IMG/VR virus record: IMGVR_UViG_3300020400_000006 | Span: 1-62,934 of that record | Source: a virus | DNA: 62,934 nt | Direction: 5' to 3' (one strand) | Shown: positions 1 to 8,096 of the stretch, piece after piece | Position numbering within the stretch: the first letter of the stretch is position 1 | How the letters are laid out: each line of letters begins with the position of its first letter | Position numbers and translations under genes: made by a program | The notes under the pieces: model-generated | Seen by the model: only the letters and a program-made list of their open reading frames with translations | Database searches by the model: none | Told to the model about the DNA's origin: nothing

Positions 1-1
1 C

Positions 2-967
2 TACATTGGTACAATCAACAATGCTGACAAGGTAGCACTAAGTGCTCTTGACATTGACGGTGGCACAGACATAAACGCTGCTATCACGGACGCAGATCTG
101 TTTATTTGTGATGATGGTGGTGCTGGAACTAATAGAAAGGTAGCTGCGTCCAGATTAAAGACTTACTTGGGAATTGGTGCTGGTGCGTCAGATATTGATA
201 ACCTTGATATTGACGGTGGTACTGACATTGGTGCTAACCTCGCTGACGCTGATCTATTCATTGTTGATGATGGTGCTGGTGGCACAAATAGAAAACTCGC
301 AGCATCTAGAATCAAAACTTATGTTGCTGACATAACACTAACAACTGCAGCACAAACCGCAATCACGAGTGTTGGTACATTGGCATCACTTGACATCAGT
401 GGTGCATTAGATGTGGATGGTGCTACCACCTTAGACGGATTGACTGTCTCTGAGGCATCTACTTTCACTGGTGAGATAACTGCGAATGGTGGACTCGCTG
501 GTAACGTGACTGGTAATGTATCTGGTTCATCTGGATCATGTACTGGTACTGCAGCGATAGCAACAAGTGTTACTGCGACTGCCAACAACTCAACCGATGA
601 GACAGTATATCTTACTTTTGTTGATGGGGCGACTGGAACACAAGGAGTTGAGACAGACACAGGTCTATCATATAATCCAAGTTCAGGAACCATAACAACC
701 ACAGCGATTGGTGCTCACAGTGTTACAGGAACATTGACAACTCAGGCAATTATCCCTGATGGTGATGGTACAAGAGACCTTGGTGCATCTGGCACTAGAT
801 TTGCTAATATCTACAGTTCTGACGTAGATTTGAGCAATGAAGCTAGAGGTGGTAACACAGTTGATGGCACATGGGGTTCTTATCTTATAGAAGAGGGTGA
901 GAACGATTTGTTCTTGAAAAATAGAAGAACTGGTAAGCAATACAAGTTCTGTCTTCAAGAAGTATAA
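2..967 (+). CDS. tail fibre / adhesin protein, 5' truncated
   Basis: The reading frame is open from base 2, so the gene begins before the window; an internal ATG at 167 is not its start. The visible 321 residues open with a 52-residue (156 bp) repeat: the LDIDGGTDI segment recurs at 47 and 203 and continues through a DADLFI.DDG and a TNRK.AASR.KTY block. Next come fibre-like repeats (GALDVDGATTLDGLTV, GNVTGNVSGS) and a C-terminus with a GTWGSYLIEEGENDLFL segment ending in YKFCLQEV, which resembles cyanophage fibre C-termini. Likely role: host-recognition fibre on the virion. The stop codon overlaps a late promoter for the next gene. Confidence 0.8.
   Translation, partial: YIGTINNADKVALSALDIDGGTDINAAITDADLFICDDGGAGTNRKVAASRLKTYLGIGAGASDIDNLDIDGGTDIGANLADADLFIVDDGAGGTNRKLAASRIKTYVADITLTTAAQTAITSVGTLASLDISGALDVDGATTLDGLTVSEASTFTGEITANGGLAGNVTGNVSGSSGSCTGTAAIATSVTATANNSTDETVYLTFVDGATGTQGVETDTGLSYNPSSGTITTTAIGAHSVTGTLTTQAIIPDGDGTRDLGASGTRFANIYSSDVDLSNEARGGNTVDGTWGSYLIEEGENDLFLKNRRTGKQYKFCLQEV
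47..325 (+). repeat. 156-bp tandem repeat coding 52-residue fibre units
   Basis: Unit 1 runs 47-202 and the homologous part of unit 2 runs 203 to about 325. The frame is kept, and the copies differ mainly at silent or conservative positions. The array may extend upstream of the window. Confidence 0.8.
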
Positions 968-970
968 ATA
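963..970 (+). promoter_or_regulatory. T4-type late promoter (TATAAATA)
   Basis: Exact T4 late-promoter octamer, overlapping the stop codon of the fibre gene and 24 nt before the ATG at 994. An AGGAG-like ribosome site follows at about 978. Confidence 0.65.
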
Positions 971-993
971 ACAAAGTAGGAGACTAAGACGAA

Positions 994-1704
994 ATGGCTT
1001 TATACGGTACTGGTTCTAACGTAAACCAAACCACTGATGTAAGTGCAGGTAATTATGGTTCTGGTAATGCTATACCAGTAATCACAGTTGACTCTGATAA
1101 GAGAATTAGTGCTATCAATACATCGTCAGTTACTTATGCAACGTTGAACGCTAATGCAAACGTTGGTACAGTCGGTAGTTATGCCTTTATGCAACAGGCA
1201 TCTGGTAATACACAGTATGCACCAGGTGACACTTTGGCAGGGTCGGATCTGAGATACTCTGATGCAACTGGTCGTGTTCACACAGATACTCCAGCAGGTA
1301 ATTGGAGATGTATGGGTTATGACTCAGGGGCAGCATTGACAAACTCAGGAACTGTTGGTGGATCTGCCACTGGAACTGGTACCCTACAAGGTGGTAATGT
1401 AGAACAGGATTCAATCACACTGTCTGGTGCCACCGCTTCTTCATCAGCAGTGACCAGCGTTTCTACAAATACTAACGTCAACACCTCTGGTAACATACAG
1501 GGTGGTAAGGGTAACCTAAGTCTTAGCTCAAATGCATCTTCTAGCTCAAATGCATCTACGAGTGTTACAACAAACGTTGGTGGTAATGTTGACACAAGCA
1601 ACATAAATGTTGCAGGTAACACATCTGTAAACGTTAACCTAGCATCTATAACGGTGAATACAACAGTTGCATACTCAGCAACACTCTGGTTACGCTACGC
1701 ATAG
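994..1704 (+). CDS. Ser/Asn/Thr-rich structural-like protein
   Basis: A 236-residue protein placed directly behind a fibre gene and a late promoter. The N-terminal half is ordinary. Residues from about 130 on are low complexity, rich in Ser, Asn, Thr, Val and Gly (for example SNASSSSNAST), with alternating NVNTS/NVD.S patterns suggesting a beta-rich, repetitive shaft. There is no signal peptide or membrane segment. I recognise no family. The position suggests a fibre accessory or second fibre component; this is inference. Confidence 0.7.
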   Translation: MALYGTGSNVNQTTDVSAGNYGSGNAIPVITVDSDKRISAINTSSVTYATLNANANVGTVGSYAFMQQASGNTQYAPGDTLAGSDLRYSDATGRVHTDTPAGNWRCMGYDSGAALTNSGTVGGSATGTGTLQGGNVEQDSITLSGATASSSAVTSVSTNTNVNTSGNIQGGKGNLSLSSNASSSSNASTSVTTNVGGNVDTSNINVAGNTSVNVNLASITVNTTVAYSATLWLRYA

Positions 1705-1713
1705 GAATTAAAC

Positions 1714-2133
1714 ATGTCAAATCAAACAAGTTACGAGGTCGTAAGAGCAAGAAATCCAAAGTGGGCAAATCTTGAACATAATATGATCAACCTAGAGGTT
1801 GATTTTGCACCACTAGATGAGGAGTGGTTGCCATATACATGTGCTCCTAATGACACAGAGACAGAGCACTCACGTTATCTTTACAGCAAGGCAGTCAACG
1901 GAGATTATGGTGAGATAGCAGATTATGAGCATTGGTCTTTATGGACACCATGGTTCCAAGATAAGGTAGAGGTGGCAACTGAAGGTTTAGTGCAATTACT
2001 ATTAGAAAAAGGTATATTGACAGATGATGAGGTTGATACTATATTGATAGAGAAGTCTGAATTTCAAGGATTTTCTAGACCCGCCACTGATCCAGAAACT
2101 CACAATGGAGGAGCTAACTGGGGAGCAACATAG
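1714..2133 (+). CDS. hypothetical protein, acidic, Trp-rich
   Basis: 139 residues starting 9 nt after the previous stop, with an AGGAA-type ribosome site. The sequence is acidic with several Trp (DEEWLPYTC, YEHWSLWTPWF) and a C-terminus ending in HNGGANWGAT. No known motif. It probably belongs to the same late unit as the fibre genes, perhaps as a fibre assembly or small structural protein; no function is assigned. Confidence 0.7.
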   Translation: MSNQTSYEVVRARNPKWANLEHNMINLEVDFAPLDEEWLPYTCAPNDTETEHSRYLYSKAVNGDYGEIADYEHWSLWTPWFQDKVEVATEGLVQLLLEKGILTDDEVDTILIEKSEFQGFSRPATDPETHNGGANWGAT

Positions 2134-2151
2134 ATTATAATATTTTTTATT

Positions 2152-3141
2152 ATGTACGCTGACAAATCTGATAAATGGCATCACACAATGGCGAGGTATC
2201 TCGGTTTATCTGAGCATACCTCTTTTTTATTTGGTATACTACCAGGTGTATGTCGTGAGGCAATAGGTCGATACGACTACATGTACACCAAGTTTGAGTG
2301 CTTCAATAGCAATAAAACTTATGCTTGGTCATATCATCATGCTAATAAAATAAACAATGGAAGATTTAGTAATCAAATTGCTTATTACGGCACTGCTCCA
2401 TTTTTGTGGGAACTCGGTAGAGTCGCAACACAAGGAGATATGCCAGAACCTAAGGGAAGTTTGTTCTTCTTACCAAGAGACGATCAAGTCACAATAAGAG
2501 ATAGTGAATACGAAAGCGTACAAAAATTAATTGAATCTGCACCTAGACCAATTACTTTCCTACTGCCTTGGCGTAAATGTGACATATGGAAAAACTGGGA
2601 TAAATTGATATTGGGTGGTGATTGTAAAATCATTCAAATGAAAGACCCTGTAACCAGACAAAATACATTGTCAAAAACATTTTTAGAGCATGAGCATGTG
2701 TATGTGCCTTGGCCTGGCACAGACATTTACTATGCAGAGTTTTTAGATAAAAAAGTGCATGTTTATGATAAGTTAGAACAATATCGCACAAAAACTATGG
2801 AGGAGATGGAAAGAGAGAACAACATTGTAATACATTATTTAAAATGGGGATATAATTGGTTGACCGAAGATCAGAGAGTATTTTTTGAGTGGACAAGAAA
2901 ATGGAATGATATAGATAAAGACATAAGAAAATATCTAACAGAAAAAATGTTAGGACTTGATGTCCTCAAATCACCATCAGAGTTACACGAAGATCTTATG
3001 AATAATAATTTTTTAGAATTTGGTCAACAATTTGTTTATAACTCTGAATATCAAAAATCATATGAGTGGTTAAAATTTAGGATTCAGGAAAGAAGTCCTC
3101 GTCACTCATACCACGATCATCCACATATACAACTGCTCTAG
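2152..3141 (+). CDS. possible glycosyltransferase (GT-B / capsule-transferase-like)
   Basis: 329 residues, preceded by a TATAAT box in the 18-nt gap. Not clearly assignable. The C-terminal half has a strand-loop VYVPWPGTDIYYAEFLDKKVHVYD, split as VYVPWPGTDI then YYAEFLDKKV, resembling the donor-binding end of GT-B glycosyltransferases (PGT-D...EA.. pattern). It also has a late LKSPSELHEDLM segment like helices closing such enzymes. It sits next to a minus-strand sugar-activation operon and overlaps the HAD phosphatase by 65 nt tail to tail. The call rests on weak motif resemblance only. Confidence 0.4.
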   Translation: MYADKSDKWHHTMARYLGLSEHTSFLFGILPGVCREAIGRYDYMYTKFECFNSNKTYAWSYHHANKINNGRFSNQIAYYGTAPFLWELGRVATQGDMPEPKGSLFFLPRDDQVTIRDSEYESVQKLIESAPRPITFLLPWRKCDIWKNWDKLILGGDCKIIQMKDPVTRQNTLSKTFLEHEHVYVPWPGTDIYYAEFLDKKVHVYDKLEQYRTKTMEEMERENNIVIHYLKWGYNWLTEDQRVFFEWTRKWNDIDKDIRKYLTEKMLGLDVLKSPSELHEDLMNNNFLEFGQQFVYNSEYQKSYEWLKFRIQERSPRHSYHDHPHIQLL

Positions 3142-3481
3142 GTTTACCAAAATATAATTTGTGATATTTTACTCCCCACTCCTTGAGTTGTGCTTCAGTC
3201 CTTTGTCTACAATAATCATCTGCTTCTTTTTGTGCTGCCAATATATCGTCTTCATGTATACAAATGCTTCGTATAAATCCACGTGCTGTCATAAGATATA
3301 TTGTAGCACCCTCATCATATAATTCATTTACATATGCTATGCGTTTTGGTCTTGGTACTGCCTCCCATGGTGTACCCTGATGAGGTTCAGTAAGTGTGCC
3401 ATCAATGTCAATACAATAGATATTCGTGACATGATCTGTGATATCATTGAATTTTTCAACCAAAGGAGTAATCTTTTTCAT
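3077..3481 (-). CDS. HAD-superfamily phosphatase
   Basis: 134 residues. HAD motif I is D25-I-D27-G-T29; motif II is the Thr in TARG near residue 65; the motif III Lys is in GKPRAVV, and acidic motif IV is VDDRGMSDED near residues 117-126. It is short, with almost no cap domain, like KdsC/capsule-type or polynucleotide 3'-phosphatase HADs. It is the last gene of the minus operon and its start overlaps the stop of the SIS gene by 4 nt. The context (SIS isomerase, KdsB-like enzyme) points to sugar-phosphate dephosphorylation, which is inference. Confidence 0.75.
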   Translation of the reverse strand: MKKITPLVEKFNDITDHVTNIYCIDIDGTLTEPHQGTPWEAVPRPKRIAYVNELYDEGATIYLMTARGFIRSICIHEDDILAAQKEADDYCRQRTEAQLKEWGVKYHKLYFGKPRAVVYVDDRGMSDEDFFPES

Positions 3482-3933
3482 TTTATGTGAGGTAATTGAG
3501 GAAGGTCAACGCCTATGGATTCCATAAGCATGTATATTTGCCATAGGACATTACATTCAAATTCATGATATGTCTTAGCAGGTATTATTATAGTGTAAAG
3601 TTCTTGGTGTTGTTCTGGAGCAAACAATATAGTGTCTGATTTATCTCTTACACTCAACAATGCATCAGATACACCAGCATTAATTCTACATGATATACCT
3701 ATGACAAGATCAGCGTGTTGTGCATATTGCATCCAAGGCACTTTCCAATCGTTTTTATCTGCTAAGGCACTCGTGTTGATGGAATCAGGTGCATAACAAA
3801 ATTTACCAGTATGTCTGAATATATCAGATGCCATGTGTTGTGCCACTGCCATATTACCACCATTGCCAAATAGAGCAACAGTTTTTGCTTTCCTTAATTT
3901 CTCAGGTGCATCTCGTAAATCTACAGTGAGCAT
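3478..3933 (-). CDS. SIS-domain sugar isomerase, GmhA-like
   Basis: 151 residues. The N-terminal GNGGN.AVAQHMASD segment (residues ~23-37) matches the phosphate-binding loop and following helix of sedoheptulose-7-phosphate isomerases (GNGGS..DA.H.A.E). The protein is shorter than typical GmhA (~190), and the loop Ser is replaced by Asn/Met, so the substrate may differ. The HADLVIGISCR region corresponds to the second SIS strand. It overlaps its neighbours by 4 nt (HAD) and 13 nt (paralogue E). Likely role: ketose/aldose phosphate isomerisation for an LPS- or glycan-type sugar. Confidence 0.7.
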   Translation of the reverse strand: MLTVDLRDAPEKLRKAKTVALFGNGGNMAVAQHMASDIFRHTGKFCYAPDSINTSALADKNDWKVPWMQYAQHADLVIGISCRINAGVSDALLSVRDKSDTILFAPEQHQELYTIIIPAKTYHEFECNVLWQIYMLMESIGVDLPQLPHIK

Positions 3934-4835
3934 AGTACTTGATCTATTAGTTGAGGTAATTTGAGTTGACGTTTCAATGGCATGTGATTATCTAATGTAG
4001 TATTGTGATCACGTATACATTTATCCATCGGTAACCAGTCATCTAATTCAAAAAAATCTTGATAGTTATCTCTATCAAGATTAAATGGTGTGAAAGGTAT
4101 ACCATAATATTCTAGCATACGAGTGATCAAACCATAAGTTTTCCTATGGTTTTTCAACTTACGCACACATTCTGATACAAAATAATCCTGACCACGTTTC
4201 CAATGAGCATCACCCACACAACCACGTAAGAATCCTTCAACCAATGATTCAAGATCTTCTTTATATGGTACTATATTATACCTTAATTTGAACTGGTTGA
4301 CAATGTATTTTAGGTCAGCAGGAGGATGAGGAGGGTCTAGATCTTCCATATTTTTAGTTATAGTATCTTCAGCACCAAGAGATCCATTATATCCAAACAT
4401 AACGTGTGGATTATTCATTGAGTCATGTTCAAGCAGGTGTTCTGCACAGTCATAGAATGTTGTAGGTATATCATCTATGTTACCATCTAGTTTTCCCCAG
4501 TCTTTCATACTATATCTACCACGAGATGATATGAATGGTGATTCATAAAACCATTGATGTTGTGGTATCTCGTTAGGAAACCACTCAGGAAAACAAATGT
4601 CTATAGTTTTATTATATGTACTAAAATCTTGTACTGCATACCATGTCTTTAGTTTTCCATTTTGTTGCCAGTACCATTGTTTTATATAATATCCATTCTC
4701 TGCAGGTCTCCATGTTGAAGTGAATATAGGTGTAGAGTGATGGTTGCAACAATATGTTTTCTTATTATGAAAGAAGTTTATTACTACTTGCCATCCACCA
4801 GTCTTAACATAATTCCAATAACTATATTTTTTCAT
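3921..4835 (-). CDS. unknown ~290-aa paralogue family, member E
   Basis: 304 residues, the most diverged of the tandem copies. Family features seen: N-terminal MKKYSYWNY.K.GG start, NKKT near residue 24, a WYWQQNGKLK strand, an NPHVMFGYNGSLG block near residue 145, YNIVPYKEDLESL near residue 195, and IPFTPFNLDRDNYQDFFELD near residue 255. Charged and aromatic, with no signal peptide or membrane helix. The 5' end overlaps member D by 14 nt. Function unknown; see the finding on a possible sulfotransferase-like fold. Confidence 0.8.
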   Translation of the reverse strand: MKKYSYWNYVKTGGWQVVINFFHNKKTYCCNHHSTPIFTSTWRPAENGYYIKQWYWQQNGKLKTWYAVQDFSTYNKTIDICFPEWFPNEIPQHQWFYESPFISSRGRYSMKDWGKLDGNIDDIPTTFYDCAEHLLEHDSMNNPHVMFGYNGSLGAEDTITKNMEDLDPPHPPADLKYIVNQFKLRYNIVPYKEDLESLVEGFLRGCVGDAHWKRGQDYFVSECVRKLKNHRKTYGLITRMLEYYGIPFTPFNLDRDNYQDFFELDDWLPMDKCIRDHNTTLDNHMPLKRQLKLPQLIDQVLCSL

Positions 4836-5649
4836 AATCTCTTATATAATCATCAACTAATTTCTTTACATTTTGTTTCCATGGATTATATGTAAACAAT
4901 TTATCGTGACTATCTCTTGGTAATACTTTATCTAAGTCAAATGTCTTAGCATAGTCACCACTGTCTAATGAAAACATTTCGTATGGAATGTCAAGTCTAG
5001 ATAAAAATTTTGGTATATATTTTTGAAATTTTCTTATAGTATTAATTAAGATAGTGGTTTCCTCTACTGATTCGGGTCGCCCAGTACCTGCAAACACATT
5101 ATATGCTAAGTGTTTTATATCTTCTTTGTACACTACTATATTCTTACGTTTTCTTAGTTCTTCTATTATGTGTGATGGTGGGTTGAGATTTGGTCTGTCC
5201 TGCTCCATATTTCTCATTTGTTTCTCTGATCCTAGTAATCCAGTGTATCCTAGTAAACCAAATGGATTTGTTATAAGATCTCTACTCATTATATTATCCA
5301 CACACTCATAAAAATTTTGATGTGTTGTCCACTCCTTCCTAGGTACAGTTTCGTAACCACGATAATCTGGAATAGGATACCACATCTCATCATAATGTGC
5401 TGATGATAATTTATCTCTTGTGTCAAGATAGTAGTGGTGTGTATTTAATTGCTTTGTCTCTTTGTCACACCAATACCATTCTAGTTCATCTATTGGTATA
5501 TCAGTCTCAACAAGATCTATTGGTCTACTAAGAACACACCACAGTGGCTTTGATTGTGATAAAAATGCACAACTTTTTCTATTATACCAAAATTGACTAC
5601 GGATGAGACACTTACCAGATTTTATAGATGAAAAATAAGTGTATTTCAT
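4822..5649 (-). CDS. unknown ~290-aa paralogue family, member D
   Basis: 275 residues. The N-terminal YFSSIKSGKCLIR carries the conserved K-S-G-K, then N.KS, WYWCDKETKQL, NPFGLLGYTGLLG, RKNIVVYKEDIKHLA and IPYEMFSLDSGDYAKTFDLD followed by LPRD. The C-terminus is a VDDYIRDY helix. It overlaps member C by 4 nt and E by 14 nt, so the genes are probably translationally coupled. Unrecognised family. Confidence 0.82.
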   Translation of the reverse strand: MKYTYFSSIKSGKCLIRSQFWYNRKSCAFLSQSKPLWCVLSRPIDLVETDIPIDELEWYWCDKETKQLNTHHYYLDTRDKLSSAHYDEMWYPIPDYRGYETVPRKEWTTHQNFYECVDNIMSRDLITNPFGLLGYTGLLGSEKQMRNMEQDRPNLNPPSHIIEELRKRKNIVVYKEDIKHLAYNVFAGTGRPESVEETTILINTIRKFQKYIPKFLSRLDIPYEMFSLDSGDYAKTFDLDKVLPRDSHDKLFTYNPWKQNVKKLVDDYIRDYEKI

Positions 5650-6509
5650 GGATTGTTCCTCACATAATCATCAATCCATCCCTCTACGACATCAATAGGT
5701 TCAATATAATCATGTAACTTATGGTGGGGATCATCTTCTCTATCAAAAACTTTATCTAAATTAAAACATAGTTTATAACTATCTTTGTCTAGATTAAACC
5801 ACTCATATTTTATATTATAATAATCTAATAAATTTGCGATATCTTGCTCAAGTTGACGATATAAATTGATACGTTTGGTTACTTGTCTAATATATTTTTC
5901 TGTAGTATTTGTGAAGTGTACATCAGGATGTTTATATTGTAAATGACCTATTCCAATAAAAAAATTTTTTGCTAAATGTCTTAGATCTTCTTTGTGAGTT
6001 ACTATATTCTTACGTTTATTAAGTTCATCAATTACATAATCTAATGGTATATTGATTAGATTGGGTTCACGATTTACTACTGATTCTGCTAATTGTCTGC
6101 CGATACCAGAATAACCTAACATGACAAGAGGATTTACAACATAGTCACATTCCATTGCGATAGGAAAGACTTTATGATAATCGCCTTTACCTGTATTGGA
6201 CGTTTCTATTTCTGGTCTCTTGAGATACTTTATAATATTATAATTTCCATTGGTGGGTATGTAAAAAAAATGTTCACTATAATGATAATTCAATAAAAAA
6301 TCTTCATTTACTTTATATGATTTAGTGACTAATCTCCCATCAAGATCTTCCCAATACCAATAAAATTGTCCATTAGGTTTAACTGAGGTAGAGAATAATG
6401 TTTTTCTTTCTCCTAGATTAAAATTAAATGTGGTCTTATTATTGAGTAAGAACATGTCTCTCAACAAATACTTACCCGATTTGCCAGGACTAAAATAATT
6501 ATATTTCAT
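5646..6509 (-). CDS. unknown ~290-aa paralogue family, member C
   Basis: 287 residues with the clearest family pattern: YFSPGKSGKYLLR (G-K-S-G-K at residues 9-13), NNKTTF, FYWYWEDLDGRLV, NPLVMLGYSGIG, KRKNIVTHKEDLRHLAKNFF near residue 165, IKYEWFNLDKDSYKLCFNLD, and C-terminal IDDYVRNNP. The glycine-rich N-terminal loop could bind phosphate but is not a Walker A. Four-nt overlaps on both sides. Confidence 0.82.
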   Translation of the reverse strand: MKYNYFSPGKSGKYLLRDMFLLNNKTTFNFNLGERKTLFSTSVKPNGQFYWYWEDLDGRLVTKSYKVNEDFLLNYHYSEHFFYIPTNGNYNIIKYLKRPEIETSNTGKGDYHKVFPIAMECDYVVNPLVMLGYSGIGRQLAESVVNREPNLINIPLDYVIDELNKRKNIVTHKEDLRHLAKNFFIGIGHLQYKHPDVHFTNTTEKYIRQVTKRINLYRQLEQDIANLLDYYNIKYEWFNLDKDSYKLCFNLDKVFDREDDPHHKLHDYIEPIDVVEGWIDDYVRNNP

Positions 6510-7378
6510 GGATATTCACTCACATACCTATCTATCCAACCATCTACCATATATCTCAAATTATCAGGTAATAATGGTCCTGTTCCCTCAGTCTCATATC
6601 TACTAAACTCCTTTGTCACCTCAAATGTTTTGGAATAGTCTCCAGTATCAAGACTCCATCGTTCATAAGGTATATTATGTCTTTCCATCATAACTCTACA
6701 ACAGTGATGATATTTTCGTGCTTCATTTAAACGAGTAGATACTATATTATAAAATCTCTCATAGTTATCGTCAAATATTTGAGCACCACCAAGAAACCAT
6801 GATCTTGCCCAATGTCTCAAATCTTCTTTGTATACTATTATATTTTTTCGTCTTCTCATTTGTTCAATGGAGTAGTCTAAATCAACATTTAGTTTTCTTA
6901 TACCTTTTTCAAGTCCTTCATTTAAATGTAATCCTGATATATTATCCTTCACATATCCATAGTATCCTAACAATACCTCAGGATGTAATATAAAATCACA
7001 CTCAAAACATTTATCAAATATTTTGTATAAGTTATCAGGATGATACACTGAGGTGTTTTTTAGTTCGTCTGGAGTATACCTAGCATAGTCTATCGCTAAC
7101 CAATTAGTAGATGCTAGATTGTCTCTAATTCTTACTTTATGGTCATTTATTGTAGATATAAAATCTATGTTATCATATCGTCTAAACTCAGTTGTGCTTC
7201 TAATCTTTCCTTCTTTATCTTCCCAATACCATGTTCGTGTGTTATTTTTAGGGTTATATATTATTACATGTAAAGGACCATATCCCTTTAGTTTTGCTAC
7301 GCTCTTACCATTTAGTAATCCTATATTTTGATATTGTAATCTACCACCTCTATCTGTTGAGAAATAAGAGTTCTTCAT
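6506..7378 (-). CDS. unknown ~290-aa paralogue family, member B
   Basis: 290 residues. Family motifs in order: YFSTDRGGRLQYQ (the K-S-G-K replaced by D-R-G-G), NGKSVAK, TWYWEDKEGKIR, HPEVLLGYYGYV, RRKNIIVYKEDLRHWARSWF near residue 180, IPYERWSLDTGDYSKTFEV, and a VDGWIDRYVSEYP end. It overlaps the KdsB-like gene by 4 nt. Copies B, C and D are more alike than A, E and F, suggesting recent tandem duplication. Confidence 0.82.
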   Translation of the reverse strand: MKNSYFSTDRGGRLQYQNIGLLNGKSVAKLKGYGPLHVIIYNPKNNTRTWYWEDKEGKIRSTTEFRRYDNIDFISTINDHKVRIRDNLASTNWLAIDYARYTPDELKNTSVYHPDNLYKIFDKCFECDFILHPEVLLGYYGYVKDNISGLHLNEGLEKGIRKLNVDLDYSIEQMRRRKNIIVYKEDLRHWARSWFLGGAQIFDDNYERFYNIVSTRLNEARKYHHCCRVMMERHNIPYERWSLDTGDYSKTFEVTKEFSRYETEGTGPLLPDNLRYMVDGWIDRYVSEYP

Positions 7379-8091
7379 TTAGCATTTAAGGCATCTTCTA
7401 CTATTTGTATATGGTGTGGTCTATCAACACCTTGTGATCTATCTTTATCAGGGAGTAAAAGGGCATCAACATGATACTTACCACAAAAACCAATGGTGTC
7501 TAATCCTTTCCAGTGTTTGACAAATGTCATGTCAAGATTAGGAAAATCAGCAATGACTGATCTCTTATAAAAATACATTCCAAGTTGAGGGACAACATTG
7601 TCAGTCGCAATGTCAGGTGTTCTCATGAGATATAATACTCTACCATTGTTTATAGCCATTTGAACCACATCAGGATCCTCATAATCACCATCTAAAGTTT
7701 TTCTATATGGTTGAACCATGTCACTACAGTTATCAATTCCATATCTCACAATATAATCTATCTCTTTTGGATCTGCTAACGGTTCGTCTCCTTGTAAATT
7801 GAACACATAATCCACTCCCTGTAAATTTCGTGCTACCTCAGCAACTCTATGAGTACATGTATAATGTGATTTAGTCATTATCGCTTCAAATCCCCATTGT
7901 TCAACAGTGTCTTTTATAATCTCATCCTCTGTAGCAACAATAATGCGATCAAAATATTTACATTGTTTTGGTATATCTGCTACTCGTAAGACTAATTCTC
8001 TCCCGTTTATTTTTACCAATGGTTTACCAGGAAATCTAGATGATGACATTCGTGCAGGCACAATGCAAGCGATGTTTTTTTCTCTGTACAT
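7375..8091 (-). CDS. kdsB: CMP-KDO synthetase-like cytidylyltransferase
   Basis: 238 residues, close to the usual ~245 of KdsB. The N-terminal nucleotide-binding signature is IVPARMSSSRFPGKPL (residues ~10-25), followed by RIIVATEDE and NLQGDEPLADP (Mg/CTP-binding region near residue 98), the order expected for 3-deoxy-manno-octulosonate cytidylyltransferase. Reaction of the family: CTP plus KDO (or a related acid sugar) to CMP-sugar. The gene lies between members A and B, 5 nt after A. Such enzymes occur in some cyanophages. Which acid sugar it activates cannot be told from sequence. Confidence 0.85.
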   Translation of the reverse strand: MYREKNIACIVPARMSSSRFPGKPLVKINGRELVLRVADIPKQCKYFDRIIVATEDEIIKDTVEQWGFEAIMTKSHYTCTHRVAEVARNLQGVDYVFNLQGDEPLADPKEIDYIVRYGIDNCSDMVQPYRKTLDGDYEDPDVVQMAINNGRVLYLMRTPDIATDNVVPQLGMYFYKRSVIADFPNLDMTFVKHWKGLDTIGFCGKYHVDALLLPDKDRSQGVDRPHHIQIVEDALNAK

Positions 8092-8096
8092 AATGT

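Noticed and set aside
319-702. Long antisense ORFs under the fibre and baseplate genes
   Set aside because: Shadow frames of genes with strong fibre/baseplate signatures; no motif, no ribosome site.
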